A DNA stretch of 27,795 nt from CAWEHQ01 sp051001995. Lineage in GTDB: Bacteria; Actinomycetota; Thermoleophilia; Solirubrobacterales; Thermoleophilaceae. The stretch covers positions 1 through 27,795 of the forward strand of contig JBPCMT010000058.1 in NCBI GenBank assembly GCA_051001995.1, written 5' to 3'. This document shows, in pieces, positions 13,846 to 21,165 of this stretch. Under the pieces are notes generated by a model. It saw nothing but the letters and a program-made list of their open reading frames with translations, was not told the DNA's origin and did no database searches. Position numbers and translations under genes: made by a program. Every line of letters starts with the position of its first letter. The stretch's first letter is position 1.

Positions 13846-14595
13846 ATGAGGCTCCAGGGACGCACAGCTCTCGTGACCGGCGGCGGCAGTGGGATCGGCG
13901 CGGCCACCTGCCTGCGGCTGGCCGCAGAGGGGGCGACCGTCGCGGTCACGGACGTCGACCTCACGAAGGCGGACGCGGTGGCGGCCGAGGTCGAGGGCCG
14001 CGCCTTCGAGCTCGACGTGCGGTCGGTCGAGTCGGTCGCGGAGGCGGTCGAGGGGTTCGAGGCGGCGGTCGGCCCGCTCGAGATCCTCGTCAACAACGCG
14101 GGCTACGACGAGTTCGGCTTCTTCACTCGCACGGAGGCGGACATGTGGGACCGCGTACTGGCGGTCAACCTTCGCGGAGTGCTGGCGGTGACCCACGCGG
14201 CCCTTCCTGGGATGCAGGAGCGCGGCTACGGACGGATCGTGAACGTGGCGTCGGAAGCCGGCCGCGTCGGCTCCAAGGGCTCGGTCGTCTACTCGGCCGC
14301 GAAGGCGGGGGTGATCGGCTTCACAAAGGCCGTCGCACGCGAGTCCGCCCGTTACGGGATCACCTGCAACGCCGTGGCGCCCGGTCCGATCGAGACGCCG
14401 CTCCTGATGGCGGCCCCCGAGCAGCTCGGCGAGCTTGGCGAGCGCCTGGTCCAAACGATGGTCGGCTCGACGGCCATGCGCCGGATCGGCAAGCCTGAGG
14501 AGGTGGCCGCGGCCGTGGCATTCCTCGCCTCTGAGGACGCCGCCTTCGTCACCGGGGAGACGCTGGGCGTCAGCGGCGGCCTCGGCATGGTCTAG
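13846..14595 (+). CDS. Short-chain dehydrogenase/reductase, hydroxyacyl-CoA type
   Basis: This 249-residue classical SDR has TGGGSGIG (11-18) for NAD(P), NNAG (83-86), catalytic Ser136, Tyr149 and Lys153 (YSAAK), and a C-terminal VTGETLGVSGGLGMV. The segment NNAGYDEFGFFTRTEADMWD and the long identity with VLAVNLRG, LPGMQERG and GRIVNVASEAGRVGS resemble, from memory, BadH-like 2-hydroxycyclohexanecarboxyl-CoA dehydrogenases. A CoA-bound hydroxy acid is therefore a sensible substrate guess. The ATG is set by the family N-terminus and the TAGGCT box. It is followed after 14 nt by HMG-CoA lyase, probably as one operon under the operator candidate upstream. Confidence 0.9.
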   Translation: MRLQGRTALVTGGGSGIGAATCLRLAAEGATVAVTDVDLTKADAVAAEVEGRAFELDVRSVESVAEAVEGFEAAVGPLEILVNNAGYDEFGFFTRTEADMWDRVLAVNLRGVLAVTHAALPGMQERGYGRIVNVASEAGRVGSKGSVVYSAAKAGVIGFTKAVARESARYGITCNAVAPGPIETPLLMAAPEQLGELGERLVQTMVGSTAMRRIGKPEEVAAAVAFLASEDAAFVTGETLGVSGGLGMV

Positions 14596-14609
14596 GAGTG
14601 GGCCCAGCG

Positions 14610-15551
14610 ATGGACCGCGGCGCACGGGTCCTGATCCGGGAGGTCGGGCCGCGGGACGGCTTTCAGAACGAGCCCGAGGTGATCGCGACCGCCGACAAGG
14701 TGCGTCTCGTCGAGATGCTCTCCCGGACCGGCGTGGAGCGGCTCGAGGTGACGAGCTTCGTCCGCGGCGACGTGGTCCCTCAGCTCGCCGACGCGGCCGA
14801 GGTGCTGGGAGCCGCTGAGATTCCCGACCACGTCTCCGTCTCGGTGCTCGTCCCAAACAGACGTGGGCTCGACGGCGCGCTCTCCCAACGCGACCGGATC
14901 GACGAGGTCAACGGGTTCCTCTCGGCCACCGAGACGCACAACCGCAAGAACGTGAACCGGTCGGTCGAGGAGTCGCTGGTCGGCTTGGAGGACGTGATGA
15001 GGACCGCACGCGGCGAGGGCCTGCGCTGCGAGGGAGTGGTATCGGTCGCGTTCGGCTGCCCCTACGAGGGCGCGGTCGCGCCCGAGCGCGTCTTCGCGAT
15101 CGCCGAGCGCCTGGTGGCCGCGGGGTGCGAGGAGGTGGCCTTCGGGGACACCACGGGGATGGCCAACCCGCGCCAGGTGCGCGAGCTCTTTCCCGCCGCC
15201 CGCGAGCGACTGGGGACCGACGTCGAGCTGACCGCGCACTTCCACAACACGCGCGGCCAGGGGCTCGCCAACGTCCTGGCCGCCCTCGACGCGGGGGTGC
15301 GCTCCTTCGAGGCCTCGTTCGGCGAGCTCGGGGGCTGCCCGGTGCCGCGCGGGGCGACGGGGAACATCGCGAGCGAGGACCTCGTCTCGATGCTGCACGA
15401 GATGGGGCTCGAGACGGGCGTCGACCTGGAGCGACTGGTCGCAGCGGCGCGCGAGGCGCAGCGGGTCCTGGGGCGGCCGCTGTCGGGGCACGTGCTCACC
15501 GCCGGGCCGGTCGAGTGGCGCCCGCGCGCCGGCGAGCGGGAGGGCGCCTAG
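14610..15551 (+). CDS. Hydroxymethylglutaryl-CoA lyase family protein
   Basis: This 313-residue TIM-barrel enzyme cleaves 3-hydroxy-3-methylglutaryl-CoA to acetoacetate and acetyl-CoA, the last step of leucine breakdown in known members. Visible motifs are REVGPRDGFQNE (catalytic Arg and metal Asp), ATETHNRKN, VAFGCPYEG, FGDTTGMANP, the metal pair HFHNTRGQGLANV, and GELGGCPVPRGATGNIASEDLV with catalytic Cys243. The ATG follows AGGAG (14594-14598) by 11 nt; an in-frame GTG at 14598 overlaps that SD and is less likely. Its TAG overlaps the TAG of the convergent subtilase (shared CTAG). A carboxylase beta gene and hydratase nearby fit branched-chain acyl-CoA breakdown, though other aldol-type lyase substrates are possible. 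Confidence 0.92.
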   Translation: MDRGARVLIREVGPRDGFQNEPEVIATADKVRLVEMLSRTGVERLEVTSFVRGDVVPQLADAAEVLGAAEIPDHVSVSVLVPNRRGLDGALSQRDRIDEVNGFLSATETHNRKNVNRSVEESLVGLEDVMRTARGEGLRCEGVVSVAFGCPYEGAVAPERVFAIAERLVAAGCEEVAFGDTTGMANPRQVRELFPAARERLGTDVELTAHFHNTRGQGLANVLAALDAGVRSFEASFGELGGCPVPRGATGNIASEDLVSMLHEMGLETGVDLERLVAAAREAQRVLGRPLSGHVLTAGPVEWRPRAGEREGA

Positions 15552-16798
15552 CGCCGCGCGGCTCGCGCGAGGTTCACGCGGCCGAAGCCGTAGCGCGCGT
15601 CGTGGCCGCGCCTGCCGAGGTCGTCGGCCGAGCGGCGGATGACCTTGCGGACGCGGCTCGCGGGCCACTTCGGATGGAGCCCGCGGACCTGGGCGGCGAC
15701 TCCCGAGACGTAGGGCACGGACATCGAGGTGCCTGAGAGCTTGGTGTAGCCGCCGCCGCTGTAGGTCGAGAGGATGCCCGCTCCCGGCGCGGCCACGTCG
15801 ACCGTGCTGTGGCTGTTCGAGAAGCTGGCGTGACGGTCGCGGTCGTTGGTGGCCGCCACCGATATGACCTCCTCGTGAGCGGCGGGGTAGGTGGGAAGGT
15901 TGAAGCCGCCGTTGCCGGCGGCGGCGACGAGCACGGAGCCTCCGCGCCGCCCGCCTTCCCATGCGCGCAGGATCGCGCGATGAACGGTCTTCGAGCGACC
16001 GCCGGCGAAGCTCATCGAGATCACTCGCGCGCCACGGGCGTGCGCCCACTCGATGCACTTGGCGACGTCGGAGGCGCGACCCTTCTGGTCGGAGCCACCG
16101 AGCGCCCTGCAGACGAGCAGCGGTGAGTTGAACGCCACGCCGGCCACCCCGATGCCGTTGTCGGCCACCGCCGCGAGGATCCCGGCCACGTGGGTCCCGT
16201 GACCGGTGTCGTCGATGCAGCTCCCCGTGCTCAGCACCGGCACGATCTGCTCCTGGCAACGGAGCGTCTTGCCCGCGAGGTCGGGGTGTGCGCGGTCGAT
16301 GCCGGTGTCGATGATCGCGACGGGCGCGCCGCCGGTCGCGGGATAGCTCGCCACCCTCGCCTCCGACCAGCCCTTGACGGCGCTGATGTCCGCGCCCGGC
16401 CGGCCGCCGGTCTGCCCGGCGTTTCGCAGTCCCCACAGGCTGCCGAAGCCGGCGTCATTGGGCCTGCGGGCGGCCTGGGCACTGAAGAGGACGTTCGGCT
16501 CGGCGTAGGCGACCATCGGGCTCGCCTCGAGCCGATCGGCCACCGCCGCCGGGTCGCCCTCGACCCGCACCACGGAAGCGTCCACGCTCGCGATCCGCTC
16601 CACGGTCCGCTCGACCCCCGCGCGATCGAGCAGCGGCAGGGCGGCGGCGCGCTCGACCCGCGGCTTGTAGCTGACGATCACGGTGTCGTCGTCGTAGTTC
16701 GCCGCGCCGTCGTAGCCCGGCTCCTGGGCGCTCGCGGCAGGGGCGAGCGCCACCGCAAGGGCGGCCGCCAATACCGTGGTAATGCTGCGCGGGAGCAT
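15548..16798 (-). CDS. Secreted subtilisin-family serine protease (S8) with propeptide
   Basis: This 416-residue protein has a signal peptide (hydrophobic 9-24, ASAQ cleavage). An inhibitor-I9-like propeptide follows (about 38-105: VIVSYKP...VAYAEPN), then a complete subtilase domain: Asp164 (AIIDTGID), His200 (HGTHVAG), Asn296 (AAAGN) and Ser358 (GTSMSVPYVSG). Unlike the first subtilase of this window, every catalytic motif is canonical, so an active secreted protease is expected. The ATG start lies after GGCAGGCAGG. Upstream are a GGCGGCG hairpin and a TACCCT box. It ends convergently on the HMG-CoA lyase stop. Confidence 0.95.
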   Translation of the reverse strand: MLPRSITTVLAAALAVALAPAASAQEPGYDGAANYDDDTVIVSYKPRVERAAALPLLDRAGVERTVERIASVDASVVRVEGDPAAVADRLEASPMVAYAEPNVLFSAQAARRPNDAGFGSLWGLRNAGQTGGRPGADISAVKGWSEARVASYPATGGAPVAIIDTGIDRAHPDLAGKTLRCQEQIVPVLSTGSCIDDTGHGTHVAGILAAVADNGIGVAGVAFNSPLLVCRALGGSDQKGRASDVAKCIEWAHARGARVISMSFAGGRSKTVHRAILRAWEGGRRGGSVLVAAAGNGGFNLPTYPAAHEEVISVAATNDRDRHASFSNSHSTVDVAAPGAGILSTYSGGGYTKLSGTSMSVPYVSGVAAQVRGLHPKWPASRVRKVIRRSADDLGRRGHDARYGFGRVNLARAARR

Positions 16799-16818
16799 GC
16801 CTGCCTGCCTTCGAGCTC

Positions 16819-16837
16819 GGCGGCGTCCATCGCCGCC
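16819..16837. repeat. 7-bp hairpin in the leader of the subtilase gene
   Basis: GGCGGCG (16819-16825) and CGCCGCC (16831-16837) pair across a 5-nt loop between the hydratase stop and the subtilase start. It could end hydratase transcription or lie in the protease 5' leader, downstream of TACCCT (16855-16860, minus strand). Confidence 0.5.
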
Positions 16838-16903
16838 ACGATCATGAACACGAAAGGGTACGCGGAGTTGCTTCGGACCGCGTTACAGGGTCGGCGCGGC
16901 CGG

Positions 16904-17683
16904 TCAGCGCCCGGCGAACTCGGGATCGCGCTTGTCGAGGAAGGCGCGCGTCCCCTCGGCGTAGTCGTCGGAGCCCGCCAGCACCACCTGCGAGGTGACC
17001 TCCTGCTCGAGCGTCCCGGCGAGCGCCGGCTTGGCTGCCGCGTCCATCACCCGCTTCGCGAGCCCGACAGCGAGCGGCGCGCACGCCAGCAGCTCGTCGC
17101 ACAGCGCGCCCGTCACCTGCTCGAGCTCCGCCGCGGGCGTGATCCGGTTGGCCAGGCCGATCCGGTGCGCCTCGCGCCCGTCGATCACCCGCCCGGTCAT
17201 GATCAGCTCCTTCGCCACCCCCAGCCCGACCACGGCCGGCAGCCGCGAGCAGCCGCCCACGTCCGGGAGCAGGCCGATCCGGGCCTCGGGCAGGCCGCAG
17301 ACGGCGTCCTCGGCCATCACGCGCATGTCGCACGCCAGGGCGAGCTCCATCGCCCCGCCGATGCAGGCGCCGTGAATCTGGCACACCGTCGGCTTGGTCA
17401 TCTCCTCGAGCAGGTTCCAGGCGCGCAGCACCCGCGCGCGGAACGGCCTCAGGGTCTGCGGTCGCTCGGAGAGCTCCCGCAGCGCGGACAGGTCCATCCC
17501 CGACGAGAACATCGGGCCGTCGCCGCGCACCACCACGCAGCGAACGGCGTCGTCGGCCGCGGCCGCCTCGAACGCCTCGCCCAGCGACAGCACGACCTCC
17601 GCGTTCATGGCGTTGCGCTTCTCGGGCCGCCGCATGACGACGTGGCGGACGGCGCCGCGATCCTCGACTTCGACGAGCCGCAT
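16904..17683 (-). CDS. Enoyl-CoA hydratase/isomerase (crotonase) family
   Basis: This 259-residue crotonase has the oxyanion region FSSGMDL (59-65), HGACIGGAMELALACD with Glu113, and LPEARIGLLPDVGG with Glu133. Both hydratase glutamates of the family are present, so hydration of a 2-enoyl-CoA is plausible. The C-terminus ends with FLDKRDPEFAGR, the usual family ending. The ATG is preceded by GGGAG about 6 nt upstream. It diverges from the 3-hydroxybutyryl-CoA dehydrogenase gene, whose product acts on the next step of beta-oxidation, so the pair probably shares a control region (17684-17754). The exact chain length is unknown. Confidence 0.93.
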   Translation of the reverse strand: MRLVEVEDRGAVRHVVMRRPEKRNAMNAEVVLSLGEAFEAAAADDAVRCVVVRGDGPMFSSGMDLSALRELSERPQTLRPFRARVLRAWNLLEEMTKPTVCQIHGACIGGAMELALACDMRVMAEDAVCGLPEARIGLLPDVGGCSRLPAVVGLGVAKELIMTGRVIDGREAHRIGLANRITPAAELEQVTGALCDELLACAPLAVGLAKRVMDAAAKPALAGTLEQEVTSQVVLAGSDDYAEGTRAFLDKRDPEFAGR

Positions 17684-17719
17684 ATAAGCTCCCGACGCTC
17701 CTACGGACGATCCAGGCGG

Positions 17720-17747
17720 GATCGGAGGCTAATGCAGATCGGAGGCT
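17720..17747 (+). repeat. Duplicated SD segment before the dehydrogenase gene
   Basis: GATCGGAGGCT occurs at 17720-17730 and 17737-17747. Each copy carries GGAGG and is followed by ATGCAG: the first forms an 8-codon frame (ATG 17732, encoding MQIGGCR, stop TGA 17753-17755) and the second is the true start at 17755. The mini-frame stop overlaps the real ATG (TGATG). The second GGAGG is 9 nt before the ATG and decides the start. Confidence 0.7.
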
Positions 17748-17754
17748 GTCGCTG

Positions 17755-18639
17755 ATGCAGGTATCGAAGGTCGGCGTCCTCGGCGGAGGGCTGATGGGCC
17801 ACGGCATCGCCCAGATCGCGGCGCAGGCCGAGTACGACGTGGTGCTGCGCGAGCGCGACGTCGAGCGCGTCGAGCGCGCCTACGCGCGCATCGAGAAGCA
17901 GCTCGCGCGCGCGGTCGAGAAGGGCAAGGCCGAGCAGGCAGACGCCGACGCCGCCCGCGCGCGCATCGAGGCGACCACCGACTACGGCGCGCTCGCCGAC
18001 TGCGACCTCGTGATCGAGGCGATCACCGAGGACCTCGGCACGAAGCTCGAGATGTGGAACGAGGTCGACGCGATCGTCAAGGACGGCGCGGTCTTCGCCA
18101 CCAACACCTCCTCGCTGGCGGTGATCGACCAGGCCGCCTCCACCAAGCGGCCCGAGCGCTTCATCGGCCTCCATTTCTTCAACCCGCCGCAGCTGATGCC
18201 GCTGCTCGAGGTGATCCAGACGATCACGACCGACGAGGAGTCGCTTCGGACCGGCTTCGAGTTCGGCGAGCGGCTCGGCAAGCTCTGCGTGCATGCCAAG
18301 GACAAGACCGGCTTCATCGTCAACCGGCTGCTGTTCCCGTTCATGCTCGACGCGATCCGCGCCTATGAGGAGGGCGCCGGGTCGATCGAGCAGATCGACG
18401 CCGCGATGAAGGCCGGCGCGAACCACCCGATGGGCCCGTTCACGCTGCTCGACTTCGTGGGCCTCGATACGACGAAGGCGATCGCCGACATCATGTTCGA
18501 CGAGTACCGCGAGCGTCGCTTCGCGGCGCCCCCGACCCTGCGCAAGATGGTCTCCGCCGGCTTCTTCGGTCGCAAGTCGGGGCGCGGCTTCTACGACTAC
18601 TCGGGCGAGAAGCCGGTGGCCGCCGCGCTCGGACTCTGA
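17755..18639 (+). CDS. 3-hydroxybutyryl-CoA dehydrogenase family
   Basis: This 294-residue NAD-linked enzyme oxidises 3-hydroxyacyl-CoA to 3-ketoacyl-CoA (or the reverse). The N-terminal Rossmann motif is VGVLGGGLMGHGIAQIAA. The catalytic pair His140 (GLHFFNPP) and Glu152 (LLEVI) has the family spacing, and NTSS and DKTGFIVNRLLFP are present. The C-terminal domain has HPMGPFTLLDFVGLD and GRKSGRGFYDY. GGAGG sits 9 nt before the ATG. Its TGA overlaps the probable CTG start of the carboxylase gene. It is divergent from the enoyl-CoA hydratase gene. Confidence 0.95.
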   Translation: MQVSKVGVLGGGLMGHGIAQIAAQAEYDVVLRERDVERVERAYARIEKQLARAVEKGKAEQADADAARARIEATTDYGALADCDLVIEAITEDLGTKLEMWNEVDAIVKDGAVFATNTSSLAVIDQAASTKRPERFIGLHFFNPPQLMPLLEVIQTITTDEESLRTGFEFGERLGKLCVHAKDKTGFIVNRLLFPFMLDAIRAYEEGAGSIEQIDAAMKAGANHPMGPFTLLDFVGLDTTKAIADIMFDEYRERRFAAPPTLRKMVSAGFFGRKSGRGFYDYSGEKPVAAALGL

Positions 18640-20180
18640 CCGAGCCGCGGAGCACCGCGTCGGACCTCGCGGCGGCGCTCGACCGAGCGCGCGCGGGCGG
18701 CCCGGCGCGCCACCGCGACCGGGCGGCCGAGCAGGGCAAGCTGCCGGTGCGCGAGCGCGTCGCGCGCCTCGTGGACGACGGCTCCTTCTCCGAGGAGGCG
18801 CTGCTCGCCAACTGGGAGGAGGAGGGCTTCGGCGCCGACGGCGTCGTGACCGGGACGGCCACCGTCGCCGGCCGGCCGATCTGCCTGATGGCGAATGACC
18901 CGACGGTCAAGGCGGGCTCCTGGGGGCCGCGGACCGTCGAGAAGATCATCCGGATCCAGGAGCGCGCGCTCGCGGCCCGCGTGCCGATCGTCTACATGGT
19001 GGACTCGGCCGGCGCGCGCATCACCGATCAGGTGCGGATGTTCCCCGGCCGGCGCGGGGCGGGGCGGATCTTCCACACCGAGGTCAAGCTGTCGGGCGTC
19101 GTGCCGCAGGTGTGCGTGCTGTTCGGGCCCTCCGCCGCCGGCGGCGCGTACATCCCGGCGTTCTGCGATGTCGTGATCATGCGTGACGGCAACGCGTCGA
19201 TGTACCTCGGCTCGCCGCGGATGGCGGAAATGGTGATCGGGGAACGCGTCACGCTCGAGGAAATGGGCGGCGCGCGCATGCACACGGGCGTGTCGGGCTG
19301 CGGGCACTTCCTCGTCGACTCGGACGAGGAGGGCGTGGACCTGGCCGCCCGCTACCTCTCCTACTTCCCGTCGAGCCATCGCTCGCCGGCGCCGGTCGCG
19401 CCCCCGTCAGAGCCCGAGGCCGGCCAGGGGCCGATCGGCGCGTTGCTCCCTGCCGACGAGAACAAGCCGTTCGACATGCATGGGCTGATCGACGCGCTCC
19501 TCGACGGCGGCTCGTTCCTCGAGGTCCAGCGGCGCTGGGCTAAGGAGCTGATCGTGGGGTACGGGCGGCTCGAGGGCCGGGTCGTCGGGATCGTGGCCAA
19601 CCAGCCGCGCCAGCGCGGGGGAGTGCTCTTCGTGGACTCGGCCGACAAGGCCGCGCGCTTCATCTGGACCTGCAACGCGTTCAACGTCCCGCTCCTGTTC
19701 CTCGCCGACGTGCCCGGCTTCATGATCGGCACGCAGGTCGAGCGCCAGGGCATCATCCGCGCTGGCGCCAAGATGATCTCGGCGGTCTCCGAGGCCACCG
19801 TCCCCAAGCTGTCGGTGATCGTCCGCAAGGCCTACGGGGCGGGCCTCTACGCGATGGCCGGCCCCGCGTTCGAGCCCGACGGCTGCATCGCGTTCCCAGG
19901 GGCGAAGATCGCGGTGATGGGCCCCGAGGCCGCGGTCAACGCGGTCTACTTCAACCAGGTCCAGGCGATCGAGGACGAGGAGGAGCGCGCCGCGTTCGTC
20001 GAGCGGCTGCGCACCGAGTACGCGGCCGAGATCGACGTGCTGCACCTCGCGTCGGAGCTGGTCGTGGACGCGGTCGTCGAGCCCGACGACCTGCGCGCGG
20101 AGCTCGTGCGCCGCTACGCGTCGCTGGGCTCCAAGGCACGCGAGTGGCCCGCGAAGCACAACCCCGTCACGCCGGTCTGA
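18636..20180 (+). CDS. Acyl-CoA carboxylase carboxyltransferase (beta) subunit, probable CTG start
   Basis: This 514-residue biotin-dependent carboxyltransferase moves carboxyl groups from carboxybiotin to an acyl-CoA (acetyl, propionyl or methylcrotonyl). Crotonase-like N- and C-halves are complete: YMVDSAGARI, FGPSAAGGAY and LGSPRMAEMV, then DMHGLIDALLD, GGVLFVDSADKAARF, FLADVPGFMIG and GAGLYAMAGPAFEPD. The family N-terminus (L..AL...RAGGPARHRDRAAEQGKLPVRERV) is recovered only if translation starts at a CTG sharing TG with the upstream TGA (CTGA, 18636-18639). No ATG, GTG or TTG precedes the GTG at 18747, which lies past the conserved GKL. The biotin-carboxylase/biotin subunit is not in the window, so the substrate is unresolved. 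Confidence 0.93.
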   Translation: MTEPRSTASDLAAALDRARAGGPARHRDRAAEQGKLPVRERVARLVDDGSFSEEALLANWEEEGFGADGVVTGTATVAGRPICLMANDPTVKAGSWGPRTVEKIIRIQERALAARVPIVYMVDSAGARITDQVRMFPGRRGAGRIFHTEVKLSGVVPQVCVLFGPSAAGGAYIPAFCDVVIMRDGNASMYLGSPRMAEMVIGERVTLEEMGGARMHTGVSGCGHFLVDSDEEGVDLAARYLSYFPSSHRSPAPVAPPSEPEAGQGPIGALLPADENKPFDMHGLIDALLDGGSFLEVQRRWAKELIVGYGRLEGRVVGIVANQPRQRGGVLFVDSADKAARFIWTCNAFNVPLLFLADVPGFMIGTQVERQGIIRAGAKMISAVSEATVPKLSVIVRKAYGAGLYAMAGPAFEPDGCIAFPGAKIAVMGPEAAVNAVYFNQVQAIEDEEERAAFVERLRTEYAAEIDVLHLASELVVDAVVEPDDLRAELVRRYASLGSKAREWPAKHNPVTPV

Positions 20181-20189
20181 GGCAGGCGC

Positions 20190-20205
20190 GCGGGCGCCGG
20201 CCCGC
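20190..20205. terminator. GC hairpin between convergent stops
   Basis: GCGGGC and GCCCGC pair across GCCG in the 28-bp gap between the carboxylase and the methyltransferase. No T-run follows, so its role as a bidirectional terminator is only plausible. Confidence 0.35.
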
Positions 20206-20208
20206 CTC

Positions 20209-21027
20209 TCAGTCGTCGAGCTCGTCCAGCCAGTCGCCGGGGACGTCTTGCCGCTTGCGCGCGACCATCGCCACGTAGTGCAGCGGCTCGAGTGACATCG
20301 ACAGGCGGTGGCGGTAGCGCCGCTTCCCGAGCAGGTCCAACGTCTCCTCGCGGAGCATTCGACGTATCAGGCTCGCGAAGCCGGTGCCATTGCCGTCCTC
20401 GTTGGTGAGGAAGTCCTCCTTGATGTTGATCGCGATCCACCCACCGTCGGCGACGAGGTTGTAGGCCTCGGCGAACGCGCGCGGCGGCATGTCCCCGAAG
20501 CCGAGGGCGGCGACGCTAGTGAGGCAGTTGAAGCGCCGCTCCTCGAGCTGCTCGCGCGTCTCGGCCGGGATGTCGGTCAGGTCCACGACGAGGTAGTCGT
20601 CGTAGACCCCCGGGCGATCGCGCTCCGCGGCCTCGGCGGCCTCGGGGATGATGTCCACGCCGACGATCGAGTCGCCGCCGAGCTTGGCGAGCTCCTCGCC
20701 GACCATCCCGTTTCCGGCTCCGACGTCGATGACGCGCAGTTCGCCGGCATCGGCGTCCGCACGGTCCAGCTCGTCGCGCAGCAGCCCGCAGACCGTCTGC
20801 GGCGACTCGCAGCCGAGCTCGTCGTAGAAGATCCGCTCGTACAGCCCCGGAACCGAGTACACGGCCGCGTAGTCGTGGAAGCGGATATGGCGCTTGGTGC
20901 CGTCGTAGGCGACCTCGCACCACTCCTCGTCCTGATCGACCTCACCGTCGTGGGCCGGGAACCGGATCTCGAGGGGCTCGGCGGGTGACTTGCGGGCGCG
21001 TGAATCGACAGCCTCTGCGTCAAGCAC
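20209..21027 (-). CDS. Class I SAM-dependent methyltransferase
   Basis: This 272-residue protein has an N-terminal lead of about 95 residues, then LRVIDVGAGNGMVGEELAKLG (SAM-binding loop), DSIVGVDIIPEA (acidic end of strand 2) and DYLVVDLTDI. These are the motifs of class I methyltransferases. The C-terminal part (GGWIAINIKEDFL, LEPLHYVAMVARKR) is the usual sheet end. The GTG start at 21027 is set by a strong AGGAGG (21037-21042, minus strand) 9 nt upstream. No substrate motif is recognised and the neighbours (M28 peptidase, carboxylase) give no clear hint. Confidence 0.85.
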   Translation of the reverse strand: MLDAEAVDSRARKSPAEPLEIRFPAHDGEVDQDEEWCEVAYDGTKRHIRFHDYAAVYSVPGLYERIFYDELGCESPQTVCGLLRDELDRADADAGELRVIDVGAGNGMVGEELAKLGGDSIVGVDIIPEAAEAAERDRPGVYDDYLVVDLTDIPAETREQLEERRFNCLTSVAALGFGDMPPRAFAEAYNLVADGGWIAINIKEDFLTNEDGNGTGFASLIRRMLREETLDLLGKRRYRHRLSMSLEPLHYVAMVARKRQDVPGDWLDELDD

Positions 21028-21060
21028 GTACGTCGGCCTCCTATGTTGGAAACAAGAGCG

Positions 21061-21094
21061 CCGCCCGGAGCGGGCGGGCGGAGCCAAGGCTCCG
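21061..21094 (-). terminator. Two hairpins with T-rich tail after the M28 peptidase gene
   Basis: Read on the minus strand, a 7-bp hairpin (CGGAGCC/GGCTCCG, 21079-21094) is followed by a second 7-bp hairpin (CCGCCCG-CTC-CGGGCGG, 21061-21077) and then CGCTCTTGTTT. This fits an intrinsic terminator ending the M28 transcript before the methyltransferase SD. Confidence 0.55.
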
Positions 21095-21165
21095 ACGAAG
21101 TGCCGGGAGCGCACGTCTTGACGCGCCTCCTCCTCCCGGCGACGCGGGATTCTACCGAGAACGCT

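Noticed and set aside
15545..15553. Shared CTAG stop of HMG-CoA lyase and subtilase as a regulatory device
   Set aside because: Convergent genes sharing CTAG are common by chance in compact genomes; nothing else marks the site.
16190..17755. 521-codon plus-strand frame across subtilase and hydratase
   Set aside because: It is antisense to two well-supported genes and has no motifs. Only its last 8 codons matter, as the mini-frame before the dehydrogenase gene.
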